A stretch of 5,147 nt of DNA from Methanobrevibacter ruminantium (GCA_004553595.1 SFKZ01000099.1:1-5147), one strand, 5' to 3'; shown: positions 1 through 5,074, counted from the stretch's first letter. Numbers and translations are program-made. Notes: generated by a model from the letters alone, not told the origin.

Positions 1-48
1 GTACCGCACGCGGCTTGACCGCGTGTCGGCTACGAACCTATGTTATAC
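1..48 (-). repeat. attC: attC-like integron recombination site (partial, cut by window edge)
   Basis: This is one of two sites with the same architecture; the other is at 1502-1559. On the plus strand CCG (4-6) and CACGCGG (7-13) flank the loop CTTGA (14-18), followed by CCGCGTG (19-25), an unpaired T (26) and CGG (27-29). After an unpaired C, TAC (31-33) pairs with GTA (1-3). The core box GTATAAC lies on the minus strand at 48-42 (consensus RYYYAAC, one mismatch), 15 bp after the stop of the PIN-like gene. In gene orientation this is the upstream half of an attC closing the CAP/PIN cassette; the other core box would be left of base 1. A folded single-stranded hairpin with extrahelical bases is how integron integrases recognise attC. 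The site call is inferred from structure and from similarity to the second site. Confidence 0.75.
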
Positions 49-63
49 GATTATATTTCAAAC

Positions 64-675
64 TTAAATAGAATATGAAATTCTATTATTTGCACCTTTA
101 CTTATATTACGTTTTCTATATAGTTCTTCTATTATATTTTGTATTTCGTTATCAGACCAATTATCACTTTTAGCAAAAGATTGTATATGAGCTTTTAGTT
201 TAGATTCACTTTTTGGTCTTTTACTTTTTGCAATACCTTTTAAATTCTTCAAAACTTTTTCATATTTTGCAAGAATGATATTTTGTTCTTTTGTAGAAGT
301 GTTTTCTACATTTTTTGTTGAAGAAGAATTTATATCTGTAAGACTTATAATTCGTTTTACAATTTTAGAACTATGATTTCTATTTATTGAAGAAATTAAA
401 GGATCAAAGCCTTTATCTTTTGATAAAATAAAATGAATGGCATCTGTGTTTGTATCGTTTTTCGCTAAATAATATGCTATATGAAAGTCTAAGGCATTTT
501 TTCCAGAGCCTTCAATTTCTATCCATTCCACAGTGCTGTCATTAGATGCGAAAACCAGCGACTTTGGAATGGAAGTCTGTTTAGCACCAATGAAGAAAAA
601 ATACTTTCCATCAATTTTAGGGAAGTCTTTGAGATTATTCATATTTTCATAATCTACATATACATATTTCTTCAA
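64..675 (-). CDS. PIN-like / NYN-type domain protein, probable ribonuclease
   Basis: The protein has 203 aa. The N-terminal 95 residues match the PIN-like fold of NYN-type proteins: a first strand ending in YVDYENMNN (D8, E10, N11), then FFFIGAKQ, GKNALDFHIAYYLA (D63) and FILSKDKGFDPLI (D87, D91). These acidic residues are in the usual places for a metal-dependent nuclease site. Residues 128-203 are basic and helical and resemble the small C-terminal helical domain often joined to such proteins, perhaps for RNA binding. The start is TTG at 675: a strong GGAG (682-685) lies 6 nt upstream, an in-frame TAG at 685-687 blocks extension, and the next Met is residue 12 inside the fold. It follows the CAP lipoprotein gene by 30 bp and ends 15 bp before an attC core box, so it is the last gene of its cassette. 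Its RNA target is unknown. Confidence 0.8.
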   Translation of the reverse strand: MKKYVYVDYENMNNLKDFPKIDGKYFFFIGAKQTSIPKSLVFASNDSTVEWIEIEGSGKNALDFHIAYYLAKNDTNTDAIHFILSKDKGFDPLISSINRNHSSKIVKRIISLTDINSSSTKNVENTSTKEQNIILAKYEKVLKNLKGIAKSKRPKSESKLKAHIQSFAKSDNWSDNEIQNIIEELYRKRNISKGANNRISYSI

Positions 676-705
676 TTTTTTCTCCTATAATAGAGTTTTA
701 TTATT

Positions 706-1488
706 TTATTCCTTTTCTGTATATTCACCAGCATAATCAAGTACACATTCACAACCATATAATTTATGTTTGTTTGCAAATCCAATACCAGTTGTTTTAA
801 AATCCTTATTCATAATATTTTTACGATGACCACGGCTTTTTACACCGTCATCTATCAAAAGTGAAACTACAATTTCTCTGGCAGTTTTTGAACCATAAGA
901 GATATTTTCGCCGGCAGTAGAGTAGGAACCATATTTTTTCATTCTTTTAAAAGGATCACTTCCGTCTGTGCCCGTATGACCTGTTTTGTCAGTTAATGAT
1001 TGTGTATTTGCATGGTCTTTCGCAGCTAACGTTAACCCTTTTGAGGGTAATAAAACAGAAAGTGATTTCTGATTATTCATAAATTTTATACATTCATTTA
1101 CAACGGCAACTCCTTCATTTGTTTGAAGATTTCCACCATAAATTTTTCCATTAAATTTTTTTGTTCTTGGCTCAATATATAATTCAGCATATTTTTTAGG
1201 ATTTGTACGAGCCATATTCATTTCGAGAACTACATCTTTTTCAATGTCGTTCATGTATTCTACATCTCGTGCAGTATCTAAAACTGTTAAATTCCAAATT
1301 GTTGTGTCTATACTCTCTCTTTTATATTTTGGTGTTGAGATTTTTGTTCCTTTCTGTTCATCAGAAGAATCTTCCGTTTTTTTGTCACCTGAAAATAACT
1401 CATTAATAGATTCTGTTAAATTATCCAATGTTTCACATGATGAAAATAAAATAAGAATTGGAAGCATAACACATAGCAATTTTTTCAT
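706..1488 (-). CDS. CAP/SCP-domain (CAP superfamily) lipoprotein
   Basis: I start this 260-aa protein at ATG 1488, with GGAG (1494-1497) 5 nt upstream. An in-frame TTG at 1503 would lie upstream of that ribosome site and spoil the signal peptide. MKKLLCVMLPILILFSSC is a lipoprotein signal peptide with a loose spirochaete-type lipobox (FSSC, lipidated C18). A low-complexity acidic/basic linker follows (about 28-60), then a CAP domain (about 80-253). Its conserved elements are visible: NMARTNPKKYAELY, the histidine-bearing DHANTQS (H159) and GHTGTDGS (H171), AGENISYG (E194), and the GHRKNIMN signature with H221. Bacterial CAP proteins are usually exported; their activity is rarely known, so I infer an envelope or surface role only. 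It is the first gene after the attC site at 1502-1559 and is probably co-transcribed with the PIN-like gene. The start codon is only 14 bp from the attC hairpin. Confidence 0.88.
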   Translation of the reverse strand: MKKLLCVMLPILILFSSCETLDNLTESINELFSGDKKTEDSSDEQKGTKISTPKYKRESIDTTIWNLTVLDTARDVEYMNDIEKDVVLEMNMARTNPKKYAELYIEPRTKKFNGKIYGGNLQTNEGVAVVNECIKFMNNQKSLSVLLPSKGLTLAAKDHANTQSLTDKTGHTGTDGSDPFKRMKKYGSYSTAGENISYGSKTAREIVVSLLIDDGVKSRGHRKNIMNKDFKTTGIGFANKHKLYGCECVLDYAGEYTEKE

Positions 1489-1501
1489 TTTTTCTCCTTC
1501 C

Positions 1502-1559
1502 AAATTTTAAACCGCAAACCGGCTTGACCGGTTTGTCGGCTTTGAAAATTGTGTTAGGT
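1502..1559 (-). repeat. attC: attC-like integron recombination site (complete hairpin)
   Basis: This is a long imperfect palindrome. On the plus strand AATTTT (1503-1508), AAA, CCG and CAAACCGG (1515-1522) flank the loop CTTGA (1523-1527). The returning arm is CCGGTTTG (1528-1535), unpaired T1536, CGG, unpaired C1540, TTT, unpaired G1544 and AAAATT (1545-1550). The core box ACCTAAC on the minus strand (1559-1553) is a perfect RYYYAAC and lies one base after the toxN stop codon. The site at 1-48 shares the loop, the bulge positions and the CCGCA/TGTCGGCT blocks, while the stem letters differ and still pair. A matching GTTRRRY box on the other side is not obvious: only GTTTAAA (1512-1506), or nothing at 1497-1503 where the lipoprotein ribosome site lies. 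In gene orientation the site closes the toxN cassette and opens the CAP cassette. Confidence 0.83.
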
Positions 1560-1560
1560 T

Positions 1561-2061
1561 CTATTTCTTTCTTACATCAGAATATTCTTTACACTTTTCT
1601 TCAAGTAATTTAAAGTCGTTACATCTTTTTGCAAGTGGTGTTGTATTACTATTTTTCATTTTATATTCGTAAAGCGATTTTGCATTTTTTAGAATTCTTT
1701 CTGCAAGTGAAGTGATAATTCGATATTCTGCAGAGAGCAAAGCCTTATAAGACGGATTTGATTCTTTTGAAATATCTACATAAATGCACTGAGACTTTGG
1801 AACAGGAAACATATTGTTAAGATTTATAACGGCATAATTTCCTACCTTTAAGAAATCCATGTTATTTTTCATTTTTTTGTGTTTCTCTTTGAAAGAAGAA
1901 AGAGGAGCAAAATAATCTAATCCATTTACTGACAAAATAATTCCGATATATTTTCGCTCATTTTCTTGATTTTCTTTTTTGTTATGAAACAAATGTGGAG
2001 CAAAAGGAACAAGATAGTCAATGTATGCATTTTCTATTTCATAAATTTTCAAGTTTTCCAT
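1561..2061 (-). CDS. toxN: ToxN/AbiQ-family endoribonuclease toxin of a type III toxin-antitoxin system
   Basis: This 166-aa protein is the usual length for the ToxN/AbiQ family (about 170 aa) and carries its landmarks in order: an N-terminal KIYEIENAYIDYL strand-helix, KYIGIILSVNGLDYFAPLSSFKEKH (residues 37-61), MFPVP (84-88), a hydrophobic CIYVDIS strand, NPSYKALLSAEYRII (102-116), and CNDFKLLEEKCKEY at the C terminus (147-160). S55/S56 in APLSS correspond to the Thr-Ser/Ser pair essential in ToxN and AbiQ. Family members cleave RNA and are held inactive by processed repeats of a cognate RNA; several abort phage infection. The gene follows the RNA repeats and a terminator, the defining type III layout. 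ATG at 2061 has GGAG (2067-2070) 5 nt upstream. The stop lies one base from an attC core box. TenpN or CptN membership is less likely, since the match is closest to AbiQ as I remember it. Confidence 0.9.
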   Translation of the reverse strand: MENLKIYEIENAYIDYLVPFAPHLFHNKKENQENERKYIGIILSVNGLDYFAPLSSFKEKHKKMKNNMDFLKVGNYAVINLNNMFPVPKSQCIYVDISKESNPSYKALLSAEYRIITSLAERILKNAKSLYEYKMKNSNTTPLAKRCNDFKLLEEKCKEYSDVRKK

Positions 2062-2072
2062 ATTTTCTCCAT

Positions 2073-2100
2073 AAAAAAAGGCAAGCTCTAGGCCTGCCTT
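2073..2100 (-). terminator. Rho-independent terminator between toxI repeats and toxN
   Basis: On the minus strand AAGGCAGGC (2100-2092), loop CTAGA and GCTTGCCTT (2086-2078) form a 9-bp stem with one G-U pair, and the 3' arm runs into seven T residues (2079-2073). No T run follows on the plus strand, so it acts on toxin-gene transcription. It starts immediately after the third RNA repeat and ends two bases before the toxN ribosome site. In known type III systems a terminator here lets most transcripts end as antitoxin RNA while a minority read through into the toxin gene. Confidence 0.9.
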
Positions 2101-2135
2101 GTTAAGTTTCGCGCATAAAGGCCGCGATATGCCTC
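2101..2135 (-). repeat. toxI repeat unit 3 (35 nt)
   Basis: Stem 1 pairs GAGG (2135-2132) with CCTT (2121-2118), with one G-U pair. Stem 2 pairs TCGCG (2127-2123) with CGCGA (2113-2109), 5 bp. The tail is AACTTAAC and abuts the terminator. A competing hairpin GCATA/TATGC exists, but the pseudoknot pairing matches units 1 and 2 in position. Confidence 0.78.
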
Positions 2136-2169
2136 GTGTAAATTCCTTATTAAGGTCAAGGGAAACCTC
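2136..2169 (-). repeat. toxI repeat unit 2 (34 nt)
   Basis: Stem 1 pairs GAGG (2169-2166) with CCTT (2155-2152), with one terminal G-U pair. Stem 2 pairs CCTT (2161-2158) with AAGG (2148-2145), extendable by one wobble pair. The tail is AATTTACAC. An alternative stem 2 in another register (TTCC with GGAA) is possible, so this unit is the least certain in detail. Confidence 0.75.
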
Positions 2170-2202
2170 TTATAACTTGCTCTTTAGAGGAGAGCGAGCC
2201 TC
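2170..2202 (-). repeat. toxI repeat unit 1 (33 nt)
   Basis: Stem 1 pairs GAGG (2202-2199) with CCTC (2190-2187), all Watson-Crick. Stem 2 pairs GCTCT (2195-2191) with AGAGC (2183-2179), 5 bp. The loops are CTC and TAA, and the tail is AAGTTATAA (2178-2170). This is the cleanest of the three pseudoknots. Confidence 0.85.
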
Positions 2203-2235
2203 AACATTGGAATCCTTTTCTGTCAATAAGTTTGT

Positions 2236-2523
2236 TTATTCTGTCCATTTGTAAGGAACAATTTTTAAACAAATCATTATCTTATGCCCAATATGAGAAT
2301 CTTCTGTTTCCCAGACAATATGCTCAACTTGTGTTATTACAAATTTCTCTGATTCTGTGTTTGGTCTTTTTATCCAACCATCGAAAGTTCTATGATTGAA
2401 ATAATCGCCTACATTGAAAGTTCCTATAGGAGTCGAACTTTCGAATACGATTGTTGGATCGTTTGCAAGTGAGTTTTCACAAATTTCTAAATAATATCGA
2501 GTTGGTAATAATTTTTCTTCCAT
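2236..2523 (-). CDS. Uncharacterised 95-aa cassette protein
   Basis: I do not recognise a family. The protein has 95 aa, no signal peptide and no membrane segment. Alternating hydrophobic residues suggest a mostly beta fold: YYLEICENSL, FNVGDYFNHRTFDGW (36-50), FVITQVEHIVWET (61-73) and IGHKIMICLKIVPYKW at the C terminus. Five His/Cys residues (H43, H68, H78, C15, C84) are spread through it without an evident metal-binding motif. ATG 2523 is preceded by AGGA (2532-2535), 8 nt upstream; that site directly follows the stop of the ankyrin gene (13-bp gap), so the two are probably co-transcribed and perhaps translationally coupled. Its stop lies 33 bp before the first antitoxin RNA repeat. It could be a partner of the ankyrin protein or an independent small cassette gene; nothing in the sequence decides this. 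Confidence 0.7.
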   Translation of the reverse strand: MEEKLLPTRYYLEICENSLANDPTIVFESSTPIGTFNVGDYFNHRTFDGWIKRPNTESEKFVITQVEHIVWETEDSHIGHKIMICLKIVPYKWTE

Positions 2524-2536
2524 ATTTGTAGTCCTT

Positions 2537-4333
2537 TTATAAGTTTTTTTCTATGCTTTTTATAATGCTTTTTAGGCCAAGTTCCTTTGCATAATCTAAA
2601 GCTGTTTTACCTTCTTTATTAGTGTATGATAAATCAACTAAATGTTTATTTATTAAAACATTAGCAGTTTTCTGCTCATCGTTTCTGATAGCATAAATAA
2701 GAACAGAATCAAAATTAGAATCTATATATGAATAAAATATTTTTTCTTTAGATTTCTTTGATTTTATTCTATTAAAATTTTCGGAAAATTTGGAATCAAT
2801 TTGTTTTTTTAAGTATTTAGAAACTTTTTCCGAGGGAATTTTATAAAAATCATCTATTCTTTTAGAATACGAATCAATCGAATAATACCAAAGTTGTTCG
2901 TCTTCATTAAAATCTATTTGTACATTTGTATAATTCCTTGTATCTGTAAGAAAATCTAAATAACGACTATCTCCATCTTTTAAAAAGCATTCAAAAATAT
3001 TTTCATATATTGATTTTCCATTTGATATTTTGTTATCTGGAATTAAGTAATATTTTTTCATTGTTGAATTTAGATAGTTAAAATCCTTATTTTTTATAGC
3101 ATCAGAAAGTTTATTTATATCTTCTCTCTTCTCTTGCTCGGCTTTTATTTCCTCTAAAAAAGATTGTCTAAGAGATTCGTGATTTTTTATCATATCTATA
3201 AGTTCAGAATCTTCTGTTTCATATGCATAAAATAAAGCATCTTTTCCTTTCTTGTCTTTGATATTAACATCTACTCCAATTGCAATTAAGTATTTTGCAA
3301 TATCTTTATGATCATATTTTGCTGCTAGGATTATGAATGGAGTATCAACTTCTATATCAGAAAACTTAGCCCCCAAGTCAATAAATTTTTCAAAAAGATT
3401 ATTCATATCTTCTGTGTTATCATAATCTGAAGAACCCACTTTTCCAATTCGAGTAGAAATAAGCTTTGAAATTGCATTTTTCTTATATTTATTTTTAATA
3501 TTTAAATCAGGATTACTATTTAAATACAATTCAATTTTATCTTTATAGTAATTATAATATTCAAATGAGCAATTCATTAACACTGTATTACCGTCTTTAT
3601 CTGTAGTATTAATGTCAGCCCCATTGTCAATTAGGCATTTCATAATCCTTGTGTCTACATCTCCACTAAACATTGTTACTGACATCATTAATGGAGATAA
3701 GCCCGATGAACTTTTATAATTTATATCAGCCCCATTTTTTACAAAAAGTTCAATATATCTAATTCCATCGTTTACTTGAATGTCTCCAGAAAATCTATTT
3801 TCAACATATATATTGTTTACTGTCCAGTAAAGACCATCTGTATACATAGTCTTATTTAGTTTTCCGGAATTAACTAATGTATCAATAATCATTCCATTTG
3901 CAGCATTAACAGCCCATCTCAATGAATAATCAGAAATTCTTGCTCCATTTTCATATAAGATGTTGAAAAGTTCTGTATAATAGTTTTTCCAATCTGGTGT
4001 TTTTGATTCATAAATTACATAGTCTAAGCAACTTGCATTTATGTTACCCTTGAAAAAGTTTTTATATGAATAATTTATATCGGCTCCTTTCGATATTAAA
4101 TACTTTACAATTTCGATACCTTCTGGAGATCCTTGTTTAGATGATAAATAATAAATCGCATCCCATAAAGGCGATGTTTTGTTTTCAAGTCTATTTATAT
4201 CAATTCCCTGTTCTTCGATACAACTTTTTACTTTTTCTAAGTCCCCATCGTAAATTGCCGAAGATAAGCGATCTGCAAAACAAAATTGAATGCTACTTAA
4301 TGCTATGAGAATTAATAAACTCATTCGTTTCAT
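2537..4333 (-). CDS. Exported ankyrin-repeat protein
   Basis: From ATG 4333 the protein has 598 aa; GGAGG lies 5 nt upstream, and a TTG at 4345 would overlap that site. MKRMSLLILIALSSIQFCFA is a Sec signal peptide, probably cut after A20. Its cysteine (C18) follows Phe and is not in a good lipobox, so a periplasmic or secreted location is inferred. Ankyrin repeats are clear at about 21-50 (GDLEKVKSCIEEQGIDIN), 71-88 (EIVKYLISKGADINYS), 188-220 (YIELFVKNGADINYKSSSGLSPLM), 226-252 (CLIDNGADINTTDKDGNTVLM), 330-370 (TPFIILAAKYDHKDIAKYLI, then DVNIKDKKGKDALFYA) and 541-590 (DLSYTNKEGKTALDYAKE). Segments 95-165 and 270-325 look like degenerate repeats. A charged, non-ankyrin insert (about 385-540) with a coiled-coil-like start (EEIKAEQEKREDINK) splits the repeats into two blocks. 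Ankyrin domains bind proteins; no enzymatic domain is visible. It is the first gene after the unusual 4361-4416 junction. Confidence 0.87.
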   Translation of the reverse strand: MKRMSLLILIALSSIQFCFADRLSSAIYDGDLEKVKSCIEEQGIDINRLENKTSPLWDAIYYLSSKQGSPEGIEIVKYLISKGADINYSYKNFFKGNINASCLDYVIYESKTPDWKNYYTELFNILYENGARISDYSLRWAVNAANGMIIDTLVNSGKLNKTMYTDGLYWTVNNIYVENRFSGDIQVNDGIRYIELFVKNGADINYKSSSGLSPLMMSVTMFSGDVDTRIMKCLIDNGADINTTDKDGNTVLMNCSFEYYNYYKDKIELYLNSNPDLNIKNKYKKNAISKLISTRIGKVGSSDYDNTEDMNNLFEKFIDLGAKFSDIEVDTPFIILAAKYDHKDIAKYLIAIGVDVNIKDKKGKDALFYAYETEDSELIDMIKNHESLRQSFLEEIKAEQEKREDINKLSDAIKNKDFNYLNSTMKKYYLIPDNKISNGKSIYENIFECFLKDGDSRYLDFLTDTRNYTNVQIDFNEDEQLWYYSIDSYSKRIDDFYKIPSEKVSKYLKKQIDSKFSENFNRIKSKKSKEKIFYSYIDSNFDSVLIYAIRNDEQKTANVLINKHLVDLSYTNKEGKTALDYAKELGLKSIIKSIEKNL

Positions 4334-4345
4334 AAAATCCTCCAA

Positions 4346-4377
4346 TGATTTTATTTTAATCTGTCGGCTGATTTTAT
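4346..4377 (+). repeat. 9-bp direct repeat TGATTTTAT flanking the attC arm fragment
   Basis: TGATTTTAT occurs at 4346-4354 and again at 4369-4377, bracketing TTTAATCTGTCGGC. It could mark slippage or a junction event that left the isolated attC arm, but AT-rich 9-mers also recur by chance here. Confidence 0.35.
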
Positions 4378-4416
4378 GCTTTCAACGAAAGTGGCGCAGT
4401 GCGCCATCAACCTAAC
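4361..4416. other. Hybrid attC-like remnant / cassette junction
   Basis: Between the PIN toxin stop and the ankyrin gene lie three elements. TGTCGGCT (4362-4369) is identical to the right arm of the attC sites at 1-48 and 1502-1559, but its pairing arm is missing. Two abutting small hairpins follow: CTTTC/GAAAG (4379-4391) and TGGCGC/GCGCCA (4392-4406). Finally there is a perfect core box, ACCTAAC on the plus strand (4410-4416), GTTAGGT on the minus strand. Relative to the site at 1502-1559 this box is inverted and no partner box is found at the expected distance. It reads as a decayed or recombined attC rather than an intact one. The hairpins are not followed by T runs, so they are unlikely terminators. 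A promoter for the ankyrin gene should lie in or near this stretch, but I see no convincing -35/-10 pair. Confidence 0.45.
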
Positions 4417-4424
4417 AATGAGTT

Positions 4425-4829
4425 CTAATTTCCTATCAATTCAAAATATTTTGCAGGCGTAAAAATCAAAGGTTTATCAATTTTTATATCTTCGAAGTCT
4501 TTGTCACCTGTAAGCAAAATATCAGAGTCAGATAAAATTGCAGAGACGAGAACAGGCAAATCCTTTATATCCCTGATTTTTGGATATTTCTTTTCATCGA
4601 TTTTATTTGGAGTTGTATATTCTTCAAAATTAATGCCATTAAAGAAGATTTCAAGTTGTTCAATTTTTGTAGGAAATTTCTTTTCAAATACTTCCTTACA
4701 TTCATCTTTTGTGTAAGATGAGATTATTAAAGTATGTTTTTCAAGTAAATGAGAAAAAACTTTAGCAACCTTTCCGTTTGGAAAAAGCATTGCTGAGATT
4801 ACGACATTTGTATCAACGAAAACTCTCAC
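4425..4829 (-). CDS. PIN_3-family (VapC-like) ribonuclease toxin
   Basis: This 134-aa protein is a PIN-domain toxin of the COG1569/PIN_3 type. It opens with MRVFVDTNVVISAMLFPNGKV (catalytic D6, N8) and has E43 in the first helical part (YTKDECKEVF). RDIKDLPVLVSAILSDSDILLTGDKDF supplies D90, D109 and D111, and it closes with the family-typical IFTPAKYFELI. The acidic cluster is complete, so a metal-dependent RNase that cleaves RNA is expected. The start is GTG at 4829, overlapping the antitoxin stop as GTGA, which indicates translational coupling. The stop lies 8 bp before an isolated integron core box, so this pair is probably also cassette cargo. VapC is used loosely: the partner is of AbrB/MazE type, a pairing common in this subfamily. 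Confidence 0.9.
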   Translation of the reverse strand: MRVFVDTNVVISAMLFPNGKVAKVFSHLLEKHTLIISSYTKDECKEVFEKKFPTKIEQLEIFFNGINFEEYTTPNKIDEKKYPKIRDIKDLPVLVSAILSDSDILLTGDKDFEDIKIDKPLIFTPAKYFELIGN

Positions 4830-5074
4830 CTAGATTTCCTCAATTCCTTGATATAAGCAACAACATCATCTTCGGTCTCAAAACCTGCTTTTTTTGCTTC
4901 GCCTTGCATTTCAGTCTGAACATTTGCAAGAGTAATTTGAGAAGCGTTTGTAATATAGACTTTGCCTCTGCTTTCTTCAAAAAAGACTTTGTCACCAGTT
5001 TTCAACTGAAGTTTTTTCCTTATCATAAGAGGAATTGTAATCTGACCTTTTGATGTTACTTTTGCAAGTTCCAT
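4826..5074 (-). CDS. AbrB/MazE-type antitoxin of the PIN toxin
   Basis: The protein has 82 aa. Residues 1-45 form a SpoVT/AbrB swapped-hairpin DNA-binding domain: MELAKVTSKGQITIPLMIRKKLQLKTGDKVFF is the family signature (SKGQITIP, then R19-K21 and the LKTGDKV turn). Residues 46-82 are helical and charged and probably wrap around the PIN toxin to block its active site, as in related pairs. ATG 5074 has a strong AAGGAGG (5081-5087) 6 nt upstream. The stop overlaps the toxin start by 4 bp. Such antitoxins usually repress their own operon; three AGTAAG hexamers just upstream (5085-5110) are candidate operator elements. Confidence 0.9.
   Translation of the reverse strand: MELAKVTSKGQITIPLMIRKKLQLKTGDKVFFEESRGKVYITNASQITLANVQTEMQGEAKKAGFETEDDVVAYIKELRKSR

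Larger units (their letters stand above)
2101..2202 (-). ncRNA. toxI: ToxI-like antitoxin RNA: three tandem pseudoknot repeats
   Basis: The stretch between the 95-aa gene and toxN has no convincing ORF and is richer in G+C than its surroundings. It divides without remainder into three consecutive units of 33, 34 and 35 nt, each beginning GAGG and ending with an A/T-rich tail of the AANTTANAN type. In each unit GAGG can pair with a central CCTC or CCTT, and the bases just before that segment pair with bases just after it, giving an H-type pseudoknot. The second stem differs in sequence in all three units but still pairs. Unit length and fold agree with known antitoxin RNAs (36-nt units in Pectobacterium ToxI, about 35 nt in lactococcal AntiQ). 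The toxin itself cuts such precursors into single units that bind it. An upstream segment AAAGGATTCCAATGTT (2218-2203) resembles the tail of a lost unit. A TTGACA at 2226-2221 lacks a good -10 partner, so the promoter is unsettled; read-through from upstream genes is also possible. Confidence 0.85.

Noticed and set aside
1501..1503. TTG at 1503 as the CAP lipoprotein start
   Set aside because: It lies upstream of the good GGAG site, and adding five residues including two acidic ones before MKKLL would weaken the signal peptide.
1203..1510. Plus-strand open frames opposite the CAP lipoprotein gene
   Set aside because: They lie fully antisense to a gene with a clear signal peptide and domain, show no family features, and have leucine/serine-rich shadow composition.
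2101..2107. ACTTAAC (minus strand) as an integron core box
   Set aside because: It fits RYYYAAC but is the tail of antitoxin repeat 3, and no attC hairpin or partner box accompanies it.
2101..2202. CRISPR-like array
   Set aside because: Units abut without spacers, differ from one another in sequence, and number only three; the pseudoknot and ToxN neighbour explain them better.
2203..2226. TTGACA at 2226-2221 as a complete toxI promoter
   Set aside because: The -35 match is perfect, but the hexamers 16-18 bp downstream (TTGAGG, TGAGGC, GAGGCT) are poor -10 elements and a start there would fall inside repeat 1.
2062..2235. Riboswitch or T-box leader of the downstream gene
   Set aside because: A structured leader ending in a terminator could suggest this, but the three repeated pseudoknots and the ToxN product point to a type III antitoxin RNA.
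4343..4345. TTG at 4345 as the ankyrin protein start
   Set aside because: It overlaps the GGAGG ribosome site that serves ATG 4333, and it would place acidic residues before the signal peptide.
4379..4406. Two hairpins after the PIN toxin gene as a rho-independent terminator
   Set aside because: No T run follows the stems on the minus strand; they fit better as part of an attC-like junction.
4501..5053. Plus-strand open frames opposite the PIN toxin and AbrB antitoxin
   Set aside because: They are antisense to two well-supported genes with family motifs and carry no recognisable domain.
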